A stretch of 64,000 bases of DNA from Tubulanus polymorphus. Lineage: Eukaryota > Nemertea > Palaeonemertea > Tubulaniformes > Tubulanidae. Of this stretch, positions 52,222-62,799 are shown in pieces. Positions within the stretch are counted from its first letter, which is position 1, and every line of letters starts with the position of its first letter. Both the position numbers and the translations under genes were made by a program. The stretch lies in NCBI RefSeq assembly GCF_964204645.1, contig NC_134025.1, positions 14,841,001-14,905,000 on the forward strand. Reading direction: 5' to 3'. Under the pieces are notes generated by a model that was given only the letters and a program-made list of their open reading frames with translations, did not search any database and had not been told where the DNA came from.

Positions 52222-53370
52222 AAAATAACGCGACAAAACAATAATTTTGGTTTTATCGCCAGCGACAATTCATTATTTTGGTTTTATCGCCTGCGACAAT
52301 TCATTATTTTGGTTTTATTGCCCGCAACAATTCATTAGTTTGGTTTTGTCGCCCGCGACAATTCAATATTTTGGTTTTGTCGCCCGCGACAATTCATTAT
52401 TTTGGTTTTATCGCCCGCGACATTTCATTATTTTGGTTTTGTCGACGCGACAATTCATTATTTTTGTTTTATCGCCCGCGACAATTTTCTTTTTTTTGTC
52501 GCGGTATTATCGCCAGCGACATTTCAATATTTTGGTTTTATCGCCTGCGACAATTCAATATTTTGGTTTTGGCGCCCGCGACAATTCATTATTTTGGTTT
52601 TATCGCCCGCGACATTTCATTATTTTGGTTTTGTCGACGCGACAATTTATTATTTTGGTTTTATCGCCCGCGACAATTTTTTTTTTTTGTCGCGGTTTTA
52701 TTGCCTGCGACATTTCAATATTTTGGTTTTATCGCCTGCGACAATTCAATATTTTGGTTTTATCACATGCGACAATTCAATATTTTGGTTTTATCGCCCG
52801 CGACAATTCATTATTTTGGTTTTATCGCCCGCAACAATTCATTAGTTTGGTTTTGTCGCCCGCGACAATTCAATATTTTGGTTATATCGCCTGCGACAAT
52901 TCAATATTTTGGTTTTATCGCCCCCGACAATTCATTATTTTGGTTTTATCGCCCGCGACAATTCAACATTTTGGTTTTGTCGCCCGCGACAATTCATTAT
53001 TTTGGTTTTATCGCCCGCGACAATTCATTATTTTGGTTTTATCGCCCGCGACAATTCATTATTTTGGTTTTGTCGCACGCGACAATTCATTATTTTAGTT
53101 TTATCGCCCGCGACAATTTTTTTTTTGTCGCGGTGTTTTCGCCTGGACACTTCAATATTTTGGTTTTATCGCCCGCGACAATTTTTTTTTTGTTGCGGTT
53201 TTTCCACCTGCGAAACTTCAATATTTTGGTTTTATCGCCTGCGACAATTCCTTATTTTGGTTTTATCGCCCGAAACAATTCATTAGTTTGGTTTCGTCGC
53301 CCGCGACAATTCAATATTTTGGTTTTGTCGCCCGCGACAATTCAAGATCTTGGTTTTTTCGCCCGCAGCT
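52222..53370 (+). repeat. 31 bp minisatellite array
   Basis: Roughly 37 units of 31 bp, consensus of the type ttttggttttatcgcccgcg followed by acaattcatta. Variants tcgcc[a/c/t]gcgac and gtcg-acgcgac occur, and four units carry a longer cgacaattttttttttgtcgcggt spacer (near 52480, 52668, 53110 and 53175). Because 31 is 1 modulo 3 and the unit has no forward stop, all three forward frames stay open for hundreds of codons. These frames are not genes. Confidence 0.95.
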
Positions 53371-53454
53371 TTTGAATAATTAGGCCAATTAATAACGTAA
53401 TAAAGACTTATGCTTTCGCCTATTTTGAAGTCGATTAATCTGATATAGTACGGA

Positions 53455-54123
53455 AGCCATAAAGGGCCTCGAGTTGTCGCGTTCAAACTCGACAAGTCGC
53501 CATATTTATGTCGATATATCGCGATATATCGCGTCAAGTCCACATGAATATGTCTATATATCGTGAGGTTTTCACAACATATTTCGCTTTTTTGCTCATT
53601 TTCCACGGGACAAGCCGTCATTTGAAGACATGTCTAAATGTTAGATGAGGACGCTAGTAATATGACGACTGAGTTTCAAGTCGCCATGAATATGTCGACT
53701 TGTCGCGAGGAAAATGGTCGAGAAAACGAAATATGTTGTCAAAACGTCACGATATATCGACATATTCATGTCGACTTGACGCGATATATCGCGGTATGTC
53801 GACATAAATATGGCGACTTGTCGAGTTGGAACGCGACATCTCGAGGCCCCTTATCGCTTCCGTAGATATAGTGTCGAATATTAAGGTCATTTTGGCGGAT
53901 TCTTTTTTTTTTAAAGTGATATTAAAGCGATCATTCAAGTGATCCTACTTAATGAAAGATCTACTGAAGCGATAAAGGGCCTCGAGTTGTCGCGTTCCAA
54001 CTCGACAAGTCGCCATATTTATGTTGATATATCGCGATATATCGCATCAAGTCAACATAAATATGTTGACATATCGTGACGTTTTGATGACTTGACTCAG
54101 TCGTCATATCACTGGCGTCCTCA
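53455..54123. repeat. Foldback repeat rich in GTCGC and TCGCGA
   Basis: Three copies of a unit of about 170 bp beginning agggcctcgagttgtcgcg: forward at 53461, reverse with its outer end at about 53852, and forward at 53975. The first and second form a large near-perfect palindrome centred near 53638. Each copy holds smaller palindromes such as cgatatatcg and cgcgatatatcgcg. The inner end reads actcagtcgtcatat...gcgtcctcat. The frames at 53283-53621 (-) and 53638-53865 (+) are open because of this structure. Confidence 0.85.
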
Positions 54124-54349
54124 TCTTTCAGCAACGCCAGTCACATGGAGTCGTACGTGTTCTACTTTCTGCGACGCGACACGACTGTCACAACCAACCG
54201 ATGCCCTCTTGCGACTGGCAGAAACTAGTCGCACACAATCGTATTGCAACCGACTTGCACCGAAACTTGCGATGCAACGCGAGGATCGCATCGTGTCACA
54301 AGACCAACCTACGTCCGGCTTTAAGTTACTGCAGAGCACCAGAAATATC

Positions 54350-54902
54350 TTTTTTTTTCGTTCAAAAGACCTTTCGCTTAAAAATTCTTTTGTCGGAACA
54401 AAATTTATTTCGTTCGAACCAATAATATTCTATACAATTAAACCAATTTGAAAAAATCGTAAGAACAAAGTTGAACAAACTTTTTTTTGTCCAAACGAAA
54501 GGTTTTTCGTTCGAACAATCGTTCTATTGAACAGAATCTTTTTTAATTTGAACAGAATTTTCTTGTCAGAACATTAAGTTTTTTGTTCGAACAAGTATAT
54601 TGAAAAAAGTTTTTTCTCCGAACCGAAAGTATGAAGTATTTCGTTCAATCGAACAGAATTGTTTTCATTCAAACATTCGTTCGAAAAAATTGTTTTCGCT
54701 TGACCAAATTTTTTTGCCGGGACTAAAAATTTTTCATTTCAACAATAGCTTCAACATAGCTTTTTATTCGAACACATTTTTTGTCAGAATGAAGAAAATT
54801 TTTGGTTCAAGCAAAAAGCGTATTGTTCGATGAAACAGAATTATTTTCATTCGAACAAGATTTTCTTGTTGGAACATTAAGTTTTTTGGTCGAACAGCGT
54901 GT
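54350..54902 (+). repeat. Degenerate repeat of ttcgttcgaaca motifs
   Basis: The motif ttcg(t)tcgaacaa and relatives, interspersed with cagaat[c/t]ttttt, recur irregularly. Two longer blocks agree: gaacattaagttttttgttc at 54569 and gaacattaagttttttggtc at 54871. The short frames here are not supported as genes. Confidence 0.6.
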
Positions 54903-55185
54903 TAAGGTCGATTTGGAAATTTACTCGGTCTGATATATGTTGGATTACTGTGTATGTCATTTGTCAGGACATTAAACAGAAGACAACTTAGGATACTACC
55001 TTGCGTGACTCCACTAGTTTGACCGACTTATTCCAAGATGAGGCGCTCCGTTGATTTCGGCTACAAGTTTTCGTTCAGAGATAACTGCTGAGCCATTTGG
55101 GCAACCTATCATTGATACTGTTTCCTAATAGCCTGTTTAGTAATGGCTGATGTTGTGCCTTATCATATGCTTCGTCGAAATTCAC
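54903..55185 (-). pseudogene. LINE reverse transcriptase fragment (minus strand)
   Basis: On the minus strand the reading starts VNFDEAYDKAQHQPLLNRLL, then INDRLPKWLSSYL, and in other frames VTQGSIL and LTNDIHSN: RT motifs A and B of a CR1/Jockey-like LINE, including the catalytic Asp region (FxEAYD). Two frameshifts and a stop interrupt it. The motif B part closely resembles the plus-strand fragment at 33092-33205, so both come from one family. Confidence 0.65.
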
Positions 55186-55300
55186 CGTTGAACAGGATTC
55201 TAAGACTGTGCAGAAAACCCGTTAATGCTGCTTTGCAGCTATATTTTATTTTGATTTTCTAGGCCCCCCTGATTAATAATATGCAGAAATAAAGATATTT

Positions 55301-55445
55301 GGGTAAAAGTGCAGATCTGCACCTCTTGGTTCAATCAAGAACATTAAAATATCACTATTTCAGAAACAAAATGTCATCAGCAATTCAGTTCAGTGGTTTA
55401 TTTTATGATATCTTCACTTGAAAGTAGATTTTTAGCCTGGACTTT
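55301..55445 (+). mobile_element. MITE, copy 2 (right end lost)
   Basis: Matches 40794-41003 at the left TIR (gggtaaaagtgcagatctgc acctct) and at the internal block aaaatgtcatcagcaattca and atatcttcact. The right TIR is absent. No coding capacity. Confidence 0.75.
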
Positions 55446-56075
55446 GCCTGAGATCGTCATGATTTTTGAACCAGACACCATGTTAGATAGGTATATCTAA
55501 AGTGAAGATTTGTTTAGAATATTTGCTGAAACAATGTTTTATGAACCACTCAATTTGAGGAAGAAAAATAAAAATTTCTTGTCAATTTCAATGAAAATAT
55601 CAGACAATTTGGCTAGCATTAATAACCGCGGTGACAATTGACAACAAGGTGCCCATGGGCACTGATATATTCAGCGCAGAAGTTAGTGAATTGAAGGAGT
55701 TAATCATTTCCACCATATTAGACCATACATTGGATTAGTAAGGTGTTCTATCAACTTATACTTGACATAAAAGGAATTGCATGTTATTAAAGTATACGGT
55801 AATTAGATTTTAAATGACAAACAGTTGTTTATACAAGGAAGAGAAGGTAAAAATGTAACCCATTTTAAGTAGGCCTAATAGATTTTGAAATGAAATACAT
55901 ATAACCATTATAAATTATAAGCCTCCTATAGGCCTAAATTATAAGGTTTCATAAAATCAAAAGCATCTCAGATATTATATTCATGTTTTTGTTGCTGAAG
56001 TTGAAATCAAATCTAGCTGTATCGGGAGATGAGAAAGTATTCTAAGTTCCATACAAACTCTGTCTGGATTTTCAG
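55446..56075. other. AT-rich stretch
   Basis: No gene. It ends with a ggattttcag acceptor-like site that starts the coding-like block at 56076. Confidence 0.4.
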
Positions 56076-56956
56076 GATTCAAAGCCAAGACCTAAGGCTA
56101 ACAAAACTGCTTCCTGGCTGTCAAATAAGTCGGCAGATGAGCGTACTCAACTGTTTGACAAAGCAAGGCAAAATTAACATTCCATCAATTTCAAGTTTAA
56201 AGAACGTAGGTTATCTATTCAAAGGCAAAAGTCTGCTCAGTTACTTGCAAAACAACAAGCCAAGATGGATGCAGAGGAACGTGTGTACACAAAAAAGGTC
56301 AGTGCTACTACCAATATGTCCACAAATTGTGGCACAATCTGGGTAAGTCAATCTGTGGTTGATGATGAACTTGATAAATTAGCCCAACATAAGGTAAAGG
56401 ATGCAGTTTAAAGTCAGATCAATTTTCATAAACATGTACTTAAGTCAAAAGGTCCAAAAGAGTTTTTATACCAGTCACTGACTGTTAATGGTCAATGCGT
56501 AGTTTTTGACGTTGACACTGGTGAGCAATTTAAAACAAATCATTGCACTCAATCCTATTCATGTCAACTCCGATGGGGATGTCACAATTCCTTCAACTTC
56601 AGCACCGACTCACAGTCAACATTACATCAGCAGACAACCATCATCAAGCAATGGCTGAACGAAGAGATTACTGTCTGCCAAACTGAGGGATACAAGAATG
56701 AACGTATTGTAGCCAACCAAAAACTAAAGCTACCCAAGTATCTCCCTAGATCCAGCAAGCCTAGTTGGCAAACAAGTAGAGCATCGCTTTTCTGATGATG
56801 GTGAGGTATAACGGTGAGGTAGTTGACATCAGCCACCTTCGAGATGATAACCCCACCAAATCTCTCTTTGACATCGTGTATGGAGGTGAGGATGATCGGT
56901 AAACTTTCGATCTCTTAGGTGACCTTAAAAAAGGTGACCTAATCATTAAGGATTGA
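56076..56956 (+). pseudogene. Transposon-associated protein, decayed last exon
   Basis: After ttcag at 56075 a frame reads with two stops (56175-56177, 56409-56411): KANKTASWLSNKSADERTQL, IQRQKSAQLLAKQQAKMDAE, TIWVSQSVVDDELDKL, SQINFHKHVLKSKGPKEFLY. After a frameshift near 56530 it continues LNPIHVNSDGD, later DPASLVGKQVEHRFSDDGE, YNGEVVDISH and GDLKKGDLIIKD, ending TGA at 56954-56956. The pattern VGKxVxHxF...YxGxV...Y.GE...F.L..DL..GDL is one I know from a repeated invertebrate protein family thought to be transposon-encoded. Several stops and shifts show decay. Confidence 0.6.
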
Positions 56957-59496
56957 GTGCCCACAATGAGACCTAAGAAAATCTGATTCTGCACGGGTTA
57001 TTATCATCATCATCATTCAAATTGGACCTTCTATTATCATTCGGTTTATGTATGTACTTGGAGTAACATAAAGGTGCAATCAAACTAGATATCGTATGAT
57101 CTGAAGTGGGGATTGCCCTACTCGAGCAGACGATATCTAATTTACATTGTGCTCATTTCACCATAATCCATGTTTTCTCTTCCACAAATAATTCTCTCAT
57201 CTCTTTTAGTATTCAAATTATATTTTTAAGAGGGTAATTGCAGGTATGGAATTAACCATTTCAGATCCCGGATGTCGTACCGGTACCATACACCAGTCGT
57301 CCTGGATGCACTGGTCGTCTTTTACCCCCTATAAAGTGTAGGTCTATAATCATTTTCTAACTCCTTGTACATGTATAACCTGTATGATAATGACTGAATT
57401 TCAGTGCTTCAACTAGCCAAAAATAGAGAGGCGGTCTGCCCCGCCCCCGAAAATAGCCGCCCTTGTGCCCTTCAGATGTGTCCCATGCTCGCCCTTGTGC
57501 CCTCATCACTTGCTGTAGGTCCACCCTCCTACCCTCGTCAGTCACAAGTAATGTCAGGGCTTTCAAAATAAGCCGTCACATCCGACTGTTAGTAAGAATC
57601 CTGCGACGGCTATGAAATATCTCCTATGATATCGATGATAGTAGCTCATGTGATCAGTGGTTATATTCAAATGTACTGCAGTCAGTGTGCATGTGTGAAA
57701 ACGTGCCTCAGATGCATGGCCTAGTTTTAGTTTCCAGGAAATTAGCTGTCTTCCAAACTACTGCCAATCATTCTAGCGACTGCCGTTGTAAAGCTGGTAG
57801 TGTATATTCGATGGATTGTTTCGTTTTGAACACATCGTTATACTCTGGATCTTGTTATCTAGGCTATTAGACGCATGGTGAAAAACTTTGTTCGGTGAAC
57901 TCACAGAGAGACTGGCAGAGACAATTAGTATGAGTAGCGTAATAGCAATAATGTGTTCTTAAGCTGGCTGCTTACCAATTATCTACAGTTACTTGCCAAT
58001 CACTAACACTATCAATTTAAATCAATTAATTTGATATTTCTAAGATTAAAAATATGCAATTTCATGTAGGCCTATACACTATTGCTGGCTTTTTTTTTGC
58101 TGTATCATTTGCTTTTTTCTGATATTTTTTTGTCTGCAACTGGTTTTCCAAATCATTTTGAAAGCCTTATCTATCATATTATTGACTAACTTTTGTTCAT
58201 TGACAGGCATAGGTGTAAGGATGTGCTGTGGTCAAGTGTGTCACCCATGGCAAAATCAGAGTTAAACATAGTTTCTAGTCCTCAATCGTAGTAGGGGGGT
58301 ACCTCGATTCTATGCAATAGGGAACATTGCAGGTTGCCCCCTGAGTGCGTTATTATGTGCCCTTGCTCCAATGGAATCACGCGCAATAATGCCCTTATTT
58401 GAAATCAGCACCCTGCCCTTTTTTAATGCTAGATGAAGCACTGGAATTTATGTATTTATTCCCGACATCCTATTGTCAAATATAACACCGAACTGGCCTT
58501 TTTTGTAGAAACTCGAAATGTATCTAAGGTGGGTAGATACATACTCAGAGTTTCTTAATTCACATGTACCATAGCAATGATATGTGGTTGTTTGGGTGTG
58601 GAGTGTATAAACTACCTGGGAGTATGGTGGGCTCCCACCGTGCTGCTCGGCAACCACAGTATATATAATTTGCTTTTTTTAACATCCTGAGTTCTGTGAT
58701 AAAGTGTAAGGTGCTCGTTTTCTAATTCAAAGTAACCCTGATCTAGTCAAACAAATTTTAAATGAAGGTAATTTATAACAAAGAAATTATGTTTTATGTA
58801 AATAGGATATCAGTTATTTATAGGCCTAGTTGTTATTGTTGTTTGTTAAGATTTGATAATATTTTATTGTTGTTGGCTCAAACTTAATCATTCTTTTAAT
58901 TAGAATTGGAATTGATCTAAATTAATAAGTGTTATGTTCAAATACTAAACTAGATTTTAATCACAGGTTGTTCGAAATGGACAAAACCTGGCAGGTCGGG
59001 AACATAACACATTTATAGAAGGCCTAACCTCTACCTGCACCACCAGAAACGACATGTTTATGGATGACTGTGAGGCATGTTGTTTCATAGGTAGCCATAC
59101 TGATGATTCTTGATAAGATCAAACATGTCTTCAGTTTTAAATGTGAAATTTTAACCCCAAAGCTCATTTATTGAATGGTGAATTATATAAAAAATGGTTA
59201 AAAATGGTTTTAATTCTTTCCTTGGGAGTAGGATCTAGTAAAAAGATGCTCCGAGATCTGAGTTGAGAAGGAAAATACCTTTAATTTAATACCTCACATG
59301 GCATACTTCCTCGAAAGAGAACTTTTTACGAAAAATATGAGTAAAACAAGATGGCCGCCAATACGTGGGCCTCATTCTAAAATATGTTTCAGGTTGATAT
59401 TTACAATAGATTGCCACATTTATAGATAAATCTAGCTCTTCAATATCTTGAATTTTACTGCTATTTGATAATACATTTCAGGTTTCTCTTATCGAT
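56957..59496. other. Unassigned stretch
   Basis: No gene could be supported across 2.5 kb. Short frames at 57357-57566 (-), 57685-57870 (+) and 58448-58657 (-) lack motifs. Segments rich in gtgccct near 57480-57510 and 58350-58410 recall the ggggcact repeats of the 9.5 kb element but were not aligned further. Confidence 0.35.
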
Positions 59497-59551
59497 GAAA
59501 GTTTCAACAACTTCATTGATACCAATTATGGCAATTTAGGCTCCTGAAAGT
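59497..59551 (+). repeat. Left arm of a perfect 55 bp inverted repeat
   Basis: Begins gaaagtttcaacaacttcat and is the exact reverse complement of 61924-61978, 2.4 kb away. Neither the outer nor the inner flanks extend the match. Confidence 0.9.
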
Positions 59552-60090
59552 ATATCAAATGATTATTAAGAAATAAACATGCATTAGAAGGCTAGGAATA
59601 GCATTCAACAACCCATAAAATGTCTCCTTTTGGTAACAAACAAATTTGCAAGGCATTTTTGGCATTTTATTCCATGCGAATATGTTTATAAGCTCATAAC
59701 GGCTGTTTTCTACTTACCACGTGGTTACCATGGCCCATTAATAGACGGACGCCGGGCTCGCGCCCGGAGGACGTCCCTTTGGTAAATGCGTATATGTTGT
59801 TACTATGAAGTGTCTTCTTAACCGATTCTGACTAGCTGACAAAGTCAGAAAAAAAAGACATCACTTGACGTCCGGTTTGAAGCTCATGGGGAAATCGGAA
59901 ATAGAATTACGTCACGCTAAAATCTGGCAGCCCATTGACTAAAATACGGTAACTTATGGATCGGATTATTTCAGAATTTATTTATTTCATGAAATTTAGA
60001 ACAAGATTGGGTCGATGAATAGTTTAACAATGAACAGCATTGATCGAACGAGTTGAAAATAGCTGAAATTCCCTTAGCATCAGCGCTGAA

Positions 60091-60474
60091 ATGCGTAATT
60101 ATTCTATCAAATCGAATGACTCTAAAACTGCGATGAGTCTTGTTGAGTTCTACGATTTTCTTGGAGTGGGTGATCACATACTGAAACCGGTTACCTCCGT
60201 CGCGTACCTCGGCAACACGCTCTCAAGTAACATGAAGTGGGACCTCCATATAAATTCTGCGGTGGCCTCAGCCTCAAGGACACTGGGCTTCCTAATACGG
60301 AATTTGAAATACGCCCCACATCAGTTGAATGCCACCGCGTACAAGTCGCTTGTCAGGTCCAAACTTGAGTACGCCTGCTCAGTGTGTGACCCGCACTTAG
60401 TGAAAGACGTGGACGCCCTCGAGAAAGTGCAGCGTCCCGCAGCCAGATTTGTGATGGCCGACTACATCGCGTAG
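60091..60474 (+). pseudogene. LINE reverse transcriptase, C-terminal part
   Basis: The 127-codon frame reads, from about residue 38, VAYLGNTLSSNMKWDLHINS, TLGFLIRNLKYAP, AYKSLVRSKLEYACSVCDPH and ALEKVQRPAARFVMADY. This is the region after the RT core of CR1/Jockey-like LINEs (YLGxxLS, W..HI, R.LGFL.RNL, LVR..LEYA, QRRAARFV). A normal element would extend about 100 residues further; here the frame stops. It lies between the inverted 55 bp arms. Confidence 0.85.
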
Positions 60475-61338
60475 TAAAATCATTCATAAAACCTGTCTAT
60501 CAATGCAAATGAGCTAAAATCTTTTGGAATCAACCAATAAGATCGATCTTTATCACTTGGGGGTTGGTTTAGCGTATAAATCCGCATTTAAGTCGAAGAA
60601 AATAGAAATCGAAAAATACCCTTTTTCAAGAGCAAAATTCGTCAGCTTAGGACCCGGAATAAGCGACGAATCATCAGGAATCAGAAGGTTTAGGATCTTA
60701 AAATTCAAATACTGAAGACTGCATGATTTTATTTCGTGTCGCGGCTGAGCGATCGCTGACGGAAAAGTCGATGTCTAAGTTTTGCGTTGAAGCGAGCGAT
60801 ACAAAATAGCATCCGGCACTTGTTATTGAATGACGACGCGCCGCGCTGCTCGTGATGAGATCAATATTCAACAATTATTCATCGGTCTAGCGGTGAGTTA
60901 GTGTATTTATTTTCCGATTCATAATTATTCATCACTATATTTCTGAATATTAGGACAGATTTAGCGAAATGATCGGCAAATTTTTTTGCGCGCGGAACGC
61001 CACTTCGCTCCCGTGGGTTAAGTGGCTGTTGAAAGAAGGAGGCGTCTAATGGGATGAATTGAGGCTTATGACGGGCAAAAATAGAGGCGCGTGATGGGAC
61101 AGCGAGGCTCCCGGGGGGATTTTCCAAAAGCAGCAAAATTGAAATATATATAAAACTAGCCGACTACCCGTCCGCCAGGATTATAATGAATCACTAAGGT
61201 GCGGATAAAAATAATATAATATATAATAATATGTAATATAATATCATATATATTCATTTACACTATAAGTCTGGCATTAGAAACAAATATCAAAGAAGAA
61301 AAAAAGTATTACAACATTTCGCTGTAAACTATGTTTTT
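60475..61338. other. Unassigned stretch
   Basis: Holds a 63-codon frame at 60524-60715 without recognisable motifs and a short GC-rich part near 61000-61120. An AT-microsatellite-like run (ataatataat) lies at 61210-61250. Confidence 0.35.
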
Positions 61339-61473
61339 GGTTTGTTTGGGTGAGTACTGGGTACCTACTCTGGAAAGGGAAACATAGTGCAAGCCATGTG
61401 TGAACGGAAGTCCAGTCCAATGTATCTGAATGTTTGGCCCTGTGCTTTGTTAACTGCATGTCATGGCAAAACA
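61339..61473 (-). pseudogene. Helitron-type helicase C-terminal remnant
   Basis: Minus-strand reading: CFAMT, a stop, then QSTGPNIQIHWTGLPFTHGL and HYVSLSRVGTQYSP. In PIF1-like helicases of Helitrons the last motifs are AxTxxKxQGxT...GLxLPxxxFxHGxxYVAxSRV. The FTHGLHYVSLSRVGT part is clear. The Lys-Ser-Gln-Gly motif is damaged by the stop. No Rep domain is seen. The frame at 61277-61459 (-) is out of register with it. Confidence 0.6.
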
Positions 61474-61923
61474 GGGGCGTAACTGGAATTACTCTCTCAT
61501 ACCTTTCAATCCAAAAACAATAACAGATCAGGCTATTAAATCTCGGTGATTCTTAGAAGAATGGATTGGCATGTTTTCCTTTTGGAAGTGGCCCTGTGGT
61601 GAGCTCGAATACATACAGTCTCCACTATTAGATTCCGGGCAGAGAGAGGAGGTCACCGGCGTCTCTGTAGTCAAAAGCCGAGCAACAGCTGATGCTCACC
61701 ATATCGCAGTAATCTCCACTACATGTATTAGATCCCCAGAATTGAGGTCACCCGCGTCGCAGTAGTCAAGCACACTATACAGAAACCGACGCTCAAATGT
61801 TTGTTTTGATCAGCGCGCGCAGTGACATCACGCGGAGCGTCCAAACTTAAATGGTCCAAAAGTCTACCTAAACTTTATCGTATCGGCACGAAATCGATTC
61901 TAAAACACAGATTAGACCACTAG
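61474..61923. other. Unassigned stretch
   Basis: The frame 61571-61765 (+) is unsupported. Two related blocks (ggtcaccggcgtc...agtagtcaaa at 61650 and ggtcacccgcgtcgcagtag at 61746) form a loose direct repeat. Confidence 0.35.
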
Positions 61924-61978
61924 ACTTTCAGGAGCCTAAATTGCCATAATTGGTATCAATGAAGTTGTTGAAACTTTC
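61924..61978 (-). repeat. Right arm of the perfect 55 bp inverted repeat
   Basis: Reverse complement of 59497-59551 without a mismatch. Confidence 0.9.
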
Positions 61979-62790
61979 CATTTTTTTCGTAATTCATTTT
62001 TTGAACATATGATTTTATTTGTATATTCCTCTCTCATATACCCTTAAAAACAAATTAAGCCTAAAAGACAAATTTATTTTTTTGTCTTGTCTTTTCTACA
62101 AAATCAAAGATTTATGAACGCACCAGAATGTTTTATAATCGCAAATGTAAAGAATTCTAGGACTGGCACTATATTTTAGTATTAATGGATTTAATCCATG
62201 ATGATGTTATATGAATGAATAGTTTTCCATTTTGTTGAGCGTAATATAATTTAGGGGATTCTTAGCATCTCAAAAACTTTGATTTTTTATTCACAGAACT
62301 GTATTCAAAGCATACAGAGTTCTGTACACAAAGCATATAGGGTTTAACAGTACCTTTGAACCTGTCACGTATCACTGCAAATCTTTAACAGATGCTGCTA
62401 TTTTGAACAGGAAATAACCATGCCATCTCAAAATGGTCACTTTTCAATAGTTGACTTTTAGAAACGATGTGTTTTGAGAGTAGCTGCTATGGTAGGAGTT
62501 ACTATCACAAAGTCACTGTTAACAGGCGGGTGGTTTTACAGTCACCTCTACTGCTAGTGTGCACTATCGAAACCAGATGTTTCAAAATGGTCACTTTTTA
62601 ATAGTCGACTCTTCGAAACAGCCACTATAGAAAACCAACTAAATTGAAAGGAATACTATTCCAGAGTGACTGTTTTGCAATGTATACTACTGGAAAAGTG
62701 GCTGATATCGTTAATTGCTTATTGTTCTCAAGTGGCTACTAAGTAAAAGTAGACGTTTGGGCCCAAAAGTGCGATAGACATGTTCTTGGA
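61979..62790. other. AT-rich stretch with a small direct repeat
   Basis: A block aaaatggtcacttttcaata at 62432 recurs with few changes at 62585. No gene found. Confidence 0.4.
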
Positions 62791-62799
62791 TTCAGCCTT

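Noticed and set aside
52247-53375. Long open frames (283, 365, 147 and 125 codons) in the minisatellite
   Set aside because: They are open only because the 31 bp unit lacks stops in three frames. The peptide is purely periodic and has no start or domain logic.
53638-53865. 75-codon ORF and the antisense ORF at 53283-53621
   Set aside because: They arise from the foldback palindrome and its stop-poor GTCGC composition.
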